A stretch of DNA of 64,000 bases, from assembly GCF_932526225.1 (NCBI RefSeq), contig NC_064039.1, forward strand, positions 5,531,001 to 5,595,000, written 5' to 3'. Of this stretch, positions 55,126 to 62,733 are shown piece by piece. Made by a program: the position numbers and the translations under genes. Each line of letters starts with the position of its first letter. The first letter of the stretch is position 1. The stretch comes from Nematostella vectensis. Its lineage: Eukaryota > Cnidaria > Anthozoa > Actiniaria > Edwardsiidae. The notes beneath the pieces are model-generated. The model did not search any database. It worked only from the letters and a program-made list of their open reading frames with translations, and was not told the origin of the DNA.

Positions 55126-56022
55126 TCACGCTAGCGTCACGCTACGCAACTGCGAACGCGTGAAGCCGTGCGCCGTGTAATACAACACTGGCTGTCCGGG
55201 CTCCATGACCCTCTTTAGTATTGGGTATGCCTTGCTTGTCCACCACGAGTCCGTCGCTCGCCGTCGGCCCTTGTCCTGAAGGTCTTCCTCGTTTACGGCG
55301 ATGTACACCTCCGTTCCTACCTCTAAGGGGGGCTTTTCGGCTTTGAGAGGCACGCGCCTCAGCTTTATGGCGTCTTTAGGCGCAAAGCCAGTCATGCGAG
55401 TCTTCGTTGCGTTTATGTCCGAGATGACGGTTGGCAAAGCAGTAACCCACTCGCGGTTTGTCTCGCCGGATGCAAGCTCCTTCGAGTACTGCGCACGAAA
55501 TAGGCGCTGTGCCAGCCAGCGATGGAAAGACTCGGCGAAAGCTTGGATCCTGTGGTGCCCTGGCTCAGCCCGTCGGACCTCCACCCCGTGGTCTGTTAGG
55601 AGCTTTGTGGTAGCACCCTTGAACTCCGTGCCGTCATCAACCATGAGGTCTTTAGGCCATGTGAGAGGTCCCTCTGCATAGATGTCAGCGAGTTCGCGGG
55701 AGACGACGGCCGCGCTCTTAGTCCTCAGTGGGCGGGCGGCTTTATATCGTGAAGCAACGTCAACGACAGTCAGGGCATACTTGTGCCCGCGGTCGGTTGG
55801 CAAGAATAGCAGGTCCGACTGGTGGATACGGTTTGGTATCTGCTCCGAGAAGTGGGCGTAGGTAGTCGGAGGAGGGGGTGTCTGTGTGTAGCCCCCGACG
55901 GGCTGCGAGCTTACCCACTTGCGCACTCGATCTATGGAGGCTGAGCCCTTGGGAAGTTTGGCATGCAGAGCGGTCACTCCCTGGAAGCCACCTCTAGTAG
56001 TATATAGGACGAAGGAACGCAT
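55126..56022 (-). CDS. Polinton retroviral-type (rve) integrase
   Basis: The 298-codon frame has the DDE core: an Asp in QSDLLFLP, a second in MVDDGTEFKG (about residue 150) and the Glu in AFAESFHRWLAQRLF (about 190). A C-terminal SH3-like part follows (VGTEVYIAVNEEDLQDKGR). It integrates the element DNA. A likely earlier start in another frame (about 56040, acidic SDEEFDAFLRP) suggests a 1-nt frameshift close to the N-terminus. The core is uninterrupted. It is transcribed towards the helicase/HNH genes. Confidence 0.85.
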   Translation of the reverse strand: MRSFVLYTTRGGFQGVTALHAKLPKGSASIDRVRKWVSSQPVGGYTQTPPPPTTYAHFSEQIPNRIHQSDLLFLPTDRGHKYALTVVDVASRYKAARPLRTKSAAVVSRELADIYAEGPLTWPKDLMVDDGTEFKGATTKLLTDHGVEVRRAEPGHHRIQAFAESFHRWLAQRLFRAQYSKELASGETNREWVTALPTVISDINATKTRMTGFAPKDAIKLRRVPLKAEKPPLEVGTEVYIAVNEEDLQDKGRRRATDSWWTSKAYPILKRVMEPGQPVLYYTAHGFTRSQLRSVTLA

Positions 56023-56100
56023 CGAATTCTTCGTCGGACATGCGCTTCGCCGCCATTACGTGTCGGCAATAATGTATCGCGATACATTGCAACGGGTGTA

Positions 56101-56484
56101 TCAGTCTCCAACATGCGGTTGCCGTCTGCTCGGGCAGTGCCGAGGTGGTTTTTCTGAGGCCGGTCTGCAATCATCTGCAATCATCTTATACGTATACGCA
56201 TGCGCATACGCGCAGCATGGAAAAAGGCCGCCTAGATGCAGCGCCGGAATGGCAGCTACATCACAGCAAGCAATCTTTTGGTCCTCAAGGTAACCCTTCA
56301 AAGCGACAGCACCTGCAACGGCGGCAGTCATTTTTGCGTAGTTCATGGCGTTCGCGGAGGGGTCTTTGGTGAAGTTCTCGCGCAAGACCTTGCGCCCAAC
56401 CCAGCCGATACCGGCGACGAGGCCGGTTATGACTGCGGCGTCGGTGATGGTCTTTGTAATCTTGCTCTGCTGCGTCGTCGACAT
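56101..56484 (-). CDS. Small Polinton membrane protein
   Basis: From ATG 56484 the product begins MSTTQQSKITKTITDAAVIT, has two hydrophobic helices (VITGLVAGIGWVGRKVL and MTAAVAGAVALKGYL, about residues 17-34 and 53-70) and the block ENFTKDPSANAMNYAK. This layout matches a short membrane protein found repeatedly next to the integrase in cnidarian Polintons. The part after EDQKI looks like frame run-on. Probable virion or membrane role; function unproven. Confidence 0.55.
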   Translation of the reverse strand: MSTTQQSKITKTITDAAVITGLVAGIGWVGRKVLRENFTKDPSANAMNYAKMTAAVAGAVALKGYLEDQKIACCDVAAIPALHLGGLFPCCAYAHAYTYKMIADDCRPASEKPPRHCPSRRQPHVGD

Positions 56485-56534
56485 TGCGCACGGACGTGCG
56501 GATATGGGTGGGGCCCTCGTGTCTAAATGTCTGC

Positions 56535-56940
56535 TTACTCCATGGCTAACAGCCGAGATTTGCATTGTCCGGGTCGGCTCGCCGGAACGGCAAGCGGTGG
56601 TTGCTGTGCATTTGCGAGCGGAGTCACGTCGTCTGTACCTTCGGTAGCTCGCTGTTTAACAGCTGGTGTACGAGTGAACGCGGCTGCTAGCTCCCGCCTA
56701 CGTGTGTAGAGACCGATCAATGACACTAGAAGACCAGCGACCCCGATAACCGAGCTAGCCGACCAAGCAGAGCTGCTTTCCGGGACTGGTGTGTGTACGC
56801 CTTCGGCGCGCGCGCGCAAGCCCTCTAGTCCCTGCGACTCGCCAGCGACCGGCGACTCAACGTGTTGCACAGCTTTTTTCTTCGCTCTGTTAATTCGGTT
56901 CACTTTGCCAAGCGCCTTCCGGCTTCGACTCGTCCAGGGT
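56535..56940 (-). CDS. Second small Polinton membrane protein, start uncertain
   Basis: A basic N-terminus (RKALGKVNRINRAKKKAVQ) is followed by a Ser/Glu-rich stretch, one transmembrane helix (SASSVIGVAGLLVSLIGLYT, about residues 50-68) and a Lys/Arg-rich end. No ATG lies in frame before the basic region: the frame opens after a stop near 56945 and the first listed start is GTG at 56903. Single-span proteins of this layout are common in Polintons. Function unknown. Confidence 0.45.
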
Positions 56941-56989
56941 GTTTAGGTCGGGTCGCGGGTGGTTCGGGGCTCGTGATTCTCTCCACTAA

Positions 56990-57440
56990 CTTCGAAGGCG
57001 CACGTGCAGGTTCATGAGCAGTTTGTTCCACAGCTTCCGCTGACCCGTTTGCCGTTCCGGCAGGCTGAGCACTAGTACTTCCTTAAGGTTCCTCCATTTG
57101 TGTTGACACGCGGTGTCAACTACTTGGTTGCTGAAGAAGTTGCAAGCTTTCAAATGAACGTCTACTCTGGGATGGCAGACTCGCCAGTGTGCGTTTGCGG
57201 GCAAACCACTGGTGGGTCCGCGACTGCTACCTCGTGTTGACACCGCGTGTCAGCGCCTGCCGTCCCGGCGGGGTCCACATGGCGTGCTACGTGTAACGCC
57301 CCGACGGCTAAAGCCATCAAACGACCGCAGCGTAGAGACAGGCTTCCGCACAATGTGCGGCGCTCGTTGTTGATGATTTAGTCGGACACTAGGTCATTGT
57401 GAAGATCGACCACACTGTCTATCGGCAGCGCCATGCCTAC
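56990..57440. other. Degraded coding interval with repeated palindrome
   Basis: The minus strand beyond a stop near 57374 continues in frame as INNERRTLCGSLSLRCGRLM, the likely displaced C-terminus of the next protein. Two copies of a palindrome (GTTGACACGCGGTGTCAAC at 57102-57120 and a near copy at about 57236-57254) lie here. No intact gene is visible. Confidence 0.4.
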
Positions 57441-57759
57441 TAGCTTAGTCGTAAGCTTCAGAAAGCTGTCTGCCAGGGCGTCTGTAGTCCGGCTGGCTAG
57501 AGCGGTCTCGTATCGCTTCTCGTACTTCCTCGGCGCTCATGCGTTTGACGTCGTCGTGAGTCAGGGCCTTGCCTGCCATTTCTCTCGACTTCCCCGAGGC
57601 TACGAGAATCGCGAGCTTCTCCCTCGCGTCTGCTACCTCAGTTTGCTCGCCTCCGGTTGCCGTTCCGGCAGGCTGCGTCGAGCAGTCCAACGACTCGACG
57701 GCCGGGAAGCCGGCGGCGCCCCCCTCAAGAAGACTCTCAAAGTATTCGTCGCTCATCAT
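57380..57759 (-). pseudogene. Conserved Polinton hypothetical protein, frameshifted
   Basis: From ATG 57759 the frame reads MSDEYFESLLEGGAAGFPAV and a helical block LAILVASGKSREMAGKALTH then DDVKRMSAEEV. It then leaves the conserved frame near 57480; the expected continuation (DALADSFLKLTTKLVG, LPIDSVVDL) is in an adjacent frame and stops near 57374. This layout corresponds to a conserved protein located next to the packaging ATPase in cnidarian Polintons. Its function is unknown. Confidence 0.5.
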
Positions 57760-57848
57760 GCACCCCTGGCGTGGCTAAGGTGCAACATGTGTGATCAATG
57801 AGTTATGCCCTAGGGCATACGTGGGCGGTGGTTTACTGCGCTTACCGT

Positions 57849-58466
57849 TCAACTAGGGCGATAATGGTGACGCAAGCAAAACTCTAACTTCGAGAACTTT
57901 TTCGTCTTGAGGGCATTCATGTACTCTTTCATCTTCTCTTCTGAGAGCTCCGCGCCGTAGTCATGCAGGACAGCTTTCATGTCCGCCTTGCTCGGAGTAT
58001 AGAAGACCACCAAGGCCGCGATGTTCTCACGGAACGGCTTAGTGATGCTGGTGAGCTGCTGCGTGATCACCCACACGCTAATACCCACGTGGCGCGCGCT
58101 GAACGCCAAGTTGACGAGCTGGTCAGAGCGCCTCTTTACGTCTTTCGAGGCCGCACAGTCGTCGAGTATGATTAGCGTATTAGTGCCTTCGAAGAGAGCG
58201 GAGACAAACCTCAGCAGTATGTCGATCTGACCCGCCTCAGGTGTGATGACAAACAGACGATTGTCGCCCTTGCCGAAGCCGTCGTATGTTTTGTTGTAGA
58301 CAAAGGTAGGGCACATGAGTACGATGTAGTCAAACTTGCCCCGGAAAGAGCCGCGCAGCCGGTCCACTATGAATCGGGTCTTCCCGCATGACGTCGGGCT
58401 CACGATGAGAGCGTTAAATGGGATGTTTTTCGGGTCCATACCGCGCTGCCGCAGCGCTTCGCGCAC
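57849..58466 (-). CDS. Polinton A32-like DNA-packaging ATPase
   Basis: The 205-codon frame carries Walker A SPTSCGKT (about residues 23-30), Walker B TLIILDDC and the downstream WVITQQLTSI motif of the FtsK/HerA-A32 family. Length and layout are normal for Polinton packaging ATPases. The internal ATG at 58439 (MDPKNIPFNALIV) and the GTG at 58466 are both possible starts. The gene begins 14 bp after the capsid gene stop. It would drive element DNA into capsids. The frame is intact. Confidence 0.85.
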   Translation of the reverse strand: MREALRQRGMDPKNIPFNALIVSPTSCGKTRFIVDRLRGSFRGKFDYIVLMCPTFVYNKTYDGFGKGDNRLFVITPEAGQIDILLRFVSALFEGTNTLIILDDCAASKDVKRRSDQLVNLAFSARHVGISVWVITQQLTSITKPFRENIAALVVFYTPSKADMKAVLHDYGAELSEEKMKEYMNALKTKKFSKLEFCLRHHYRPS

Positions 58467-58479
58467 TTCGTGTCTGTGC

Positions 58480-59734
58480 TCAGTATTGTATGGACTCTAG
58501 CTGTCCGTTCATAAGGTTCATTTGGGCGTCGGCCACCACAAACACGTGACAGTTTACGGTACCCGTGCCGCTTGCCGTGCGTTTTATCTCGAGGTGCACA
58601 CCGTCGCGGGTATTGACCAATCGGAGACCACCCCCATGGATAGCACTGTCGTCCGTCGTTCGAAGGTCGATCCACAGAGCAAACTTGTTATCGCCATAGA
58701 ACGACTCGGGGCTGATTGCCGGGGCGGCAGGCGCTCCTCTGTGCCCACCGAGGAGGGGCGGACGAACCGCCTTTTCGCCTCCCTCCAGAAATCCGTGGGG
58801 CGCAGCCCCTGGCTGAAGACCTTGTTTGGCATACCGTCGATTGTAACGCGAACGCTCTTGATGTCGGGGTACACGAACTTCTCAGAGTCGCGAGCCCCTG
58901 CCGTGTATGGCTCCACAAAGAGGAGCAGCAGACCACTCATAGACCTTCGCGGCAGGTTGACACTCTCGTTGATAATGCTGTCCGCCCCTTTGCTAAACAC
59001 AAAGGTCTTGTGGAGGTTCACTTGCTCGTAGAAGAACGTTGTGCCGTTTTGGGAGGCGGCGGCTGCAGACCGGGCGGGGTTGTCGTCCCTCAGGTTTTCG
59101 TATTCCAGCTCTAGATTTTTTATTCCATAGGATAATTTGGTAGCATCGCTTCCGACTACTACCTGGTCAACCGTTGCGAGCGTGATCTCGAAGAGCAGCG
59201 CCTCGGAGAGCGCCCTTGGGTACAGTTCGCCGTGGTCCGTCAGCAGAGAGAGAATGGTCTAGCGGGATGGTGTACCTAGCCCCGTGGGCGGCGTTTAGAG
59301 CGTTACTAGTCGCTTTATCGCCAGCCTTGGAGCGGAGCTTGCGCATGTTTTCTGACTGTATGCCCTGCTCCAGGCGGTCCTCTCTCGACCTTGGACAGGT
59401 AAAGCTCCTCATACGTCTTGAAGACGTCGTAGCGGTTGGTGTCCTGGAGCGTTTCTCCTGCAAACGTGATTTTCAGGCGGCTCACGAGATTTCGGCCGAC
59501 GTTGTTCACGACGGTATTATTTGCTTGGCCTGAGATGGAGAGATCGAAACCGACCCTCAAGGAGCCAGGCACGAGCGTGACGCCTTCCGATAGCTTTGGG
59601 ACCGCCACATATAGTGTCTCGCCTGGGGAGGCCGTCGACGGGTTGAGAGTGACCCGGTGAACAGTTCTCTCGGCTTTCAACCCCAGAGGAGTTCTGGGTG
59701 TTCGTTGGGGGTCAAGTTTATCGCTGACTGACAT
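58480..59734 (-). pseudogene. Polinton major capsid protein (double jelly-roll), several frameshifts
   Basis: The N-terminal part from ATG 59734 reads RTVHRVTLNPSTASPGETLY and LKITFAGETLQDTNRYDVFK. The middle continues in a second frame after about 59400 (RLEQGIQSENMRKLRSKAGD). A third stretch around 59200-58770 has QVNLHKTFVFSKGADSIINE and IDGMPNKVFSQGLRP. The C-terminus, again shifted near 58770, ends QMNLMNGQLESIQY at the TGA 58480-58482. The order, total length (about 415 codons) and terminal sequence fit a Polinton capsid protein. At least three shifts mean no full protein can be made. I only describe the breaks. Confidence 0.75.
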
Positions 59735-59820
59735 CCCTATACGTATATTATATATCGCGTGGCTATGGTGCGGACTGTTAGACACGTCTAATATAGCGTA
59801 GCACGAGTTATGCACGCATC

Positions 59821-60494
59821 ATGGGTGATGTTGACGTTGACATTGACGATACCTTGCCGGGTGCGTCCGCCGATCGCGGAGCGGGGGACGACGAGACGAC
59901 GCCCCTTATCCCGTTTGACCCCGACGATGGGGAGTCGATCCCAATGACGAGCACGTCATCGCGTATGCGCGGCATGGCTGAAACCTCGTTCACCACAGAA
60001 GGTGCAGCGACAAGACTCGGTCTCCAGTCCCTCAGGGAGGAATACCCAGACCTTAACGAGAATCTGATACGGTTCCAGTAAGACAGGAGGGGAAAAACGC
60101 TAATACAGCTTCGCAACCTGGACAAAGGAGGTTGGACTAAACCAAGACAGCTGTTCAATGAGAACGGGGGCGTTCGACAGGACGTTGCAAAGCTGAAAGG
60201 CTTCAAGCTGGCGATGGGGTCATCCAGGAGAACACAGAACGAGTCCAAGAGCTGCAAGGGGTGGTAGCCACAGGCAGGGAGACCATCGACGACCCTAACA
60301 CGTCAAAGAGTCGCCGCCAAGAGGCCCGTGATCGCAACGAGGAGAGGCTATCCGAGATTGACGAACTAGAACGCGAAAACCGAGAGCTCGAGAACAAAAA
60401 GCCGCTCGGCATCAGCCACACTCCTGGTGCGACCGCAAGACTCAGTCTCACCTTGGCCTCCTGCACGGCTAACTGGTACCTTTACACGCTTTGA
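59821..60494 (+). pseudogene. Conserved Polinton coiled-coil protein, internal stop and frameshift
   Basis: ATG 59821 opens an acidic start (MGDVDVDIDDTLPG), then TRLGLQSLREEYPDLNENLI. A TAA at 60079-60081 interrupts, and the same frame continues RRGKTLIQLRNLDKGGWTKP. A shift near 60220 moves the last part, a highly charged coiled coil (EARDRNEERLSEIDELEREN), into another frame up to 60494. Proteins with this layout (short Arg-rich fold, then long coiled coil) accompany the capsid genes in cnidarian Polintons. Divergent from the capsid gene with 87 bp between the two ATGs. Confidence 0.6.
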
Positions 60495-61013
60495 GCGATG
60501 TCATTTTCTATGATCGCGTCTTCAAGCAGCTTCGTGAACTCCGCCTGCGCCTCCATGACTGGCCCACCGGCCCCCGCGATAGAGGAACGTAAGTTTACCT
60601 GCGCGCCAAGCACTGTGTAGACAAACGCCTCGACCGAGCGATCGAGTCTACCTAGCCCTGCTTTTGTCAGCCCCTTACCTTTGGGAGGCGCAAACCAGCT
60701 ATATTGCACGCCCCCCGTGGCCGTTGTTGCGTATGAAACCCTGCTTCCCACTATTGTACAACCCACCTTCGTCGCTAAACAGATTGAGGTGGCTCGGGTA
60801 CTCGTCCGCCGCCGTGTCGTAGCCACGGATCACGTGCACGTTGCGATACCCCTCCCCCGGGTAGAACACAAACACATCGCCCAGCCCATGGTTCCGCCCG
60901 CCTTTCCATCGGAAGTCCGGCTTACGAGGCAAACCGAACTCTATACATAGACGCTCGAAAGCGGCCTTCTTGTAGGGGTTACCTTTTTGCGTGAACGGGC
61001 TGTCGCCAGGCAT
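60482..61013 (-). pseudogene. Conserved Polinton hypothetical (structural?) protein, one frameshift
   Basis: From ATG 61013: NPYKKAAFERLCIEFGLPRK then FRWKGGRNHGLGDVFVFYPG, with a frame change near 60740 to QYSWFAPPKGKGLTKAGLGR and RSVEAFVYTVLGAQVNLRSS. Both halves match one family I associate with cnidarian Polintons, where it lies between the coiled-coil gene and the minor capsid gene. Function unknown; a virion role is inferred from position. Its 3' end overlaps the end of the plus-strand coiled-coil gene. Confidence 0.6.
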
Positions 61014-61134
61014 GGGTGGCGCCGAGTTCGTAGAGTATCCTCCGCGTTGTAAAGTAGACGTGAAACCTTAGAAATCCCAGCATCCGCCAGCCTTCCCAAT
61101 CCATGCTCAGCCCTATTAAACACGAAGGCGGGCT

Positions 61135-61869
61135 ATGTTCAACACAATGGTGGTCCTTCATACTGTGCTCACCAAAGGCGAACAGACGCTTTTCTTCGAG
61201 CGGCCGATAAGGCGCCCACGCTTCGTGGCGCCCCGGCAGTGCTCGCTGTTAAACAGCTGGTATAATCTCGAGCGGGAGCATCAGATAACGACTATAGCCG
61301 CCCTCCCGCCCGTCGCTACTCTGCCAGCCGGGCACCACACGGCCGAGTCCATCGTGGAAACGATCAACCGCGCTGAAAGCGAGATTCTGACCGCGAAGCT
61401 GGATCCCCTCACCGGGAAGATCGCGCTCATGTCCAATGGCGTTGCGTTCCTGAATGCCGAGCTTTGCGCACTATTTAGCCTAGAGGCTAAAGACGATCAG
61501 TTGGGTGAGCGGGGCCTCGCACTGCCCTTGGGGGGGGGGGGGGGGGGGGCACTTAAGGTGGCTTTGCCGAAAATAGAGGCCCTCTACATCTGCTGCGATA
61601 TCGTAGACCGCACGCAATGCCTCTCCTTAGGCGAACCTTCAAACGTTCTCGCTTGCCTAGAAACCCGCGGGAGGCCGCACGAGAAAGTCGTCTATGGACC
61701 CGACATCCCCGTTGGTGCCGCAGCATCTTCCTCTGAGTTTGTCTCGAGTATCCAAATATGGATCAGGGATGACCGCGGTAGACGGGTGGACTTTAAGGGC
61801 AAGCCTGTTCGCCTCGTATTAGAGCTAACCTACGTCCGACATAACAAGCATGGCAAACAGCGACGTTAG
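61135..61869 (+). CDS. Polinton penton-like minor capsid protein
   Basis: The 244-codon frame includes NSWYNLEREH, LPAGHHTAESIVETIN, LYICCDIVDR and IQIWIRDDRGRRVDFKGKPV then RLVLELTYVR. The pattern of a WYN segment, an insert on a helix (SIVETIN), a strand with LYIYCDIV-type sequence and a C-terminal DDRGRxVxF strand is that of the Polinton minor (penton-type) capsid protein. A 20-G run (61530-61549) encodes a Gly tract inside it. The start at 61135 (MFNTMVVL) precedes a degraded N-terminus. The frame is otherwise intact. Confidence 0.6.
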   Translation: MFNTMVVLHTVLTKGEQTLFFERPIRRPRFVAPRQCSLLNSWYNLEREHQITTIAALPPVATLPAGHHTAESIVETINRAESEILTAKLDPLTGKIALMSNGVAFLNAELCALFSLEAKDDQLGERGLALPLGGGGGGALKVALPKIEALYICCDIVDRTQCLSLGEPSNVLACLETRGRPHEKVVYGPDIPVGAAASSSEFVSSIQIWIRDDRGRRVDFKGKPVRLVLELTYVRHNKHGKQRR

Positions 61870-62310
61870 CAGCGGTGCCATATACCCCTCGCTTCCCAGC
61901 GTCTGCCCCCCGATTTGCCCGCAAACGTTCATGACGCCTGCCGCTCTGGCAAGCATCGGCGGCGACGTGCAAAGCTTCCGACTCAAGAAAATATCACTCA
62001 GGCAGTTCTAGGCAACGAGATAACGCATCATCGACAGGTGCGGAAAAAGTATAAGCGCGCCTTTGCCGTTACCCATGCTGTGTCTGTGGCATCCGGCATC
62101 GCTGCAGGGGCGCTTTCCAGCGCCGGGGTGGGGGTCTCTTTGAGTGGGATAGGGGTTCTGGTCGGCGGTCCGCTGGCAGGGGTCGCTGGGCTGGTCGGTG
62201 TCGTGGGCGCGGGCGCGGGGGTAGTCTCTAGGGGTCTTACGAGCAAGGTGGCTAAACACGAAGACACGATGGTTTTAGCGGAGAGTAAGAAAAACTCGAT
62301 CAGCGAGCTG
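61851..62310 (+). pseudogene. Polinton hydrophobic helical protein, 3' truncated and fused to gypsy gag
   Basis: ATG 61851 opens MANSDVSSGAIYPSLPSVCP, which overlaps the minor capsid stop. The body, in another frame from about 61995, reads QVRKKYKRAFAVTHAVSVAS, then two Gly/Val-rich hydrophobic segments (ALSSAGVGVSLSGIGVLVGG, VAGLVGVVGAGAGVV) and KHEDTMVLAESKKNSISELV. Proteins ending in KHE-xxx-LAE-K-NTIS-LV and then about 30-40 more residues are typical at this Polinton locus. Here the last part is missing and the frame runs directly into gypsy gag. Confidence 0.6.
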
Positions 62311-62733
62311 GTAAGATTGCGTAATGCAATCCGACATTGCTGGTTTACCGGCGAGACTTTAAACGAGAACCTCGTTGAACAGTTTATATCTGGTATAAAC
62401 CACAGTGGCATAGAGCGAAAACTTTTGCAGAAGGGGAACGACCTAACTTTGGCCCAGGCGATTCAGTTGGCAAACACGTTTTTGCTGTTTGAAGATTCAA
62501 CACGTGGAGGAAAAGTCGACACACCCCCAATCGAACAGCAAAGTGGAATTTCCAACGTAAAGTCCGAAGTAGAGTGCTATCGCTGCGGAAGAAAAGGGCA
62601 CCGGTCCAGCGACAAGGTCTGTAAAGCATTGGGAAAGAAATGCAACAACTGTGGGGTCGTAGGACATTTTGCAAAGTCGAAATTTTGCAAAGCTGGAGAG
62701 TTGAAATCTCATGCTGTGCGTGGACGAGGATAA
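62311..62733 (+). CDS. Ty3/gypsy gag, C-terminal half with two zinc knuckles
   Basis: The frame enters from the Polinton protein and reads LNENLVEQFISGINHSGIER, LLQKGNDLTLAQAIQLANTF, then two knuckles, CYRCGRKGHRSSDKVC and CNNCGVVGHFAKSKFC. Both are C-x2-C-x4-H-x6-C instead of the usual H-x4-C. It stops at TAA 62731-62733. The capsid N-terminal part is missing. Gag packages element RNA. The pol frame overlaps in -1 phase. Confidence 0.85.
   Translation, partial: VRLRNAIRHCWFTGETLNENLVEQFISGINHSGIERKLLQKGNDLTLAQAIQLANTFLLFEDSTRGGKVDTPPIEQQSGISNVKSEVECYRCGRKGHRSSDKVCKALGKKCNNCGVVGHFAKSKFCKAGELKSHAVRGRG

Larger units (their letters stand above)
52461..62310. mobile_element. Degenerate Polinton/Maverick-like element, about 9.8 kb
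   Basis: The block differs from its surroundings by high GC and dense coding on both strands. It has the Polinton gene set: PolB fragment, SF1B helicase, retroviral-type integrase, A32-like packaging ATPase, double jelly-roll major capsid protein, penton-like minor capsid protein, and small membrane and coiled-coil proteins. The polymerase N-terminus is missing, and many frames carry stops or shifts. Terminal inverted repeats are not visible: the right end stops inside a gene and the left end has a repeated GGGACTGGGMCTTTCATRGA. It is a truncated, inactive copy inside a gypsy element. Confidence 0.85.
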
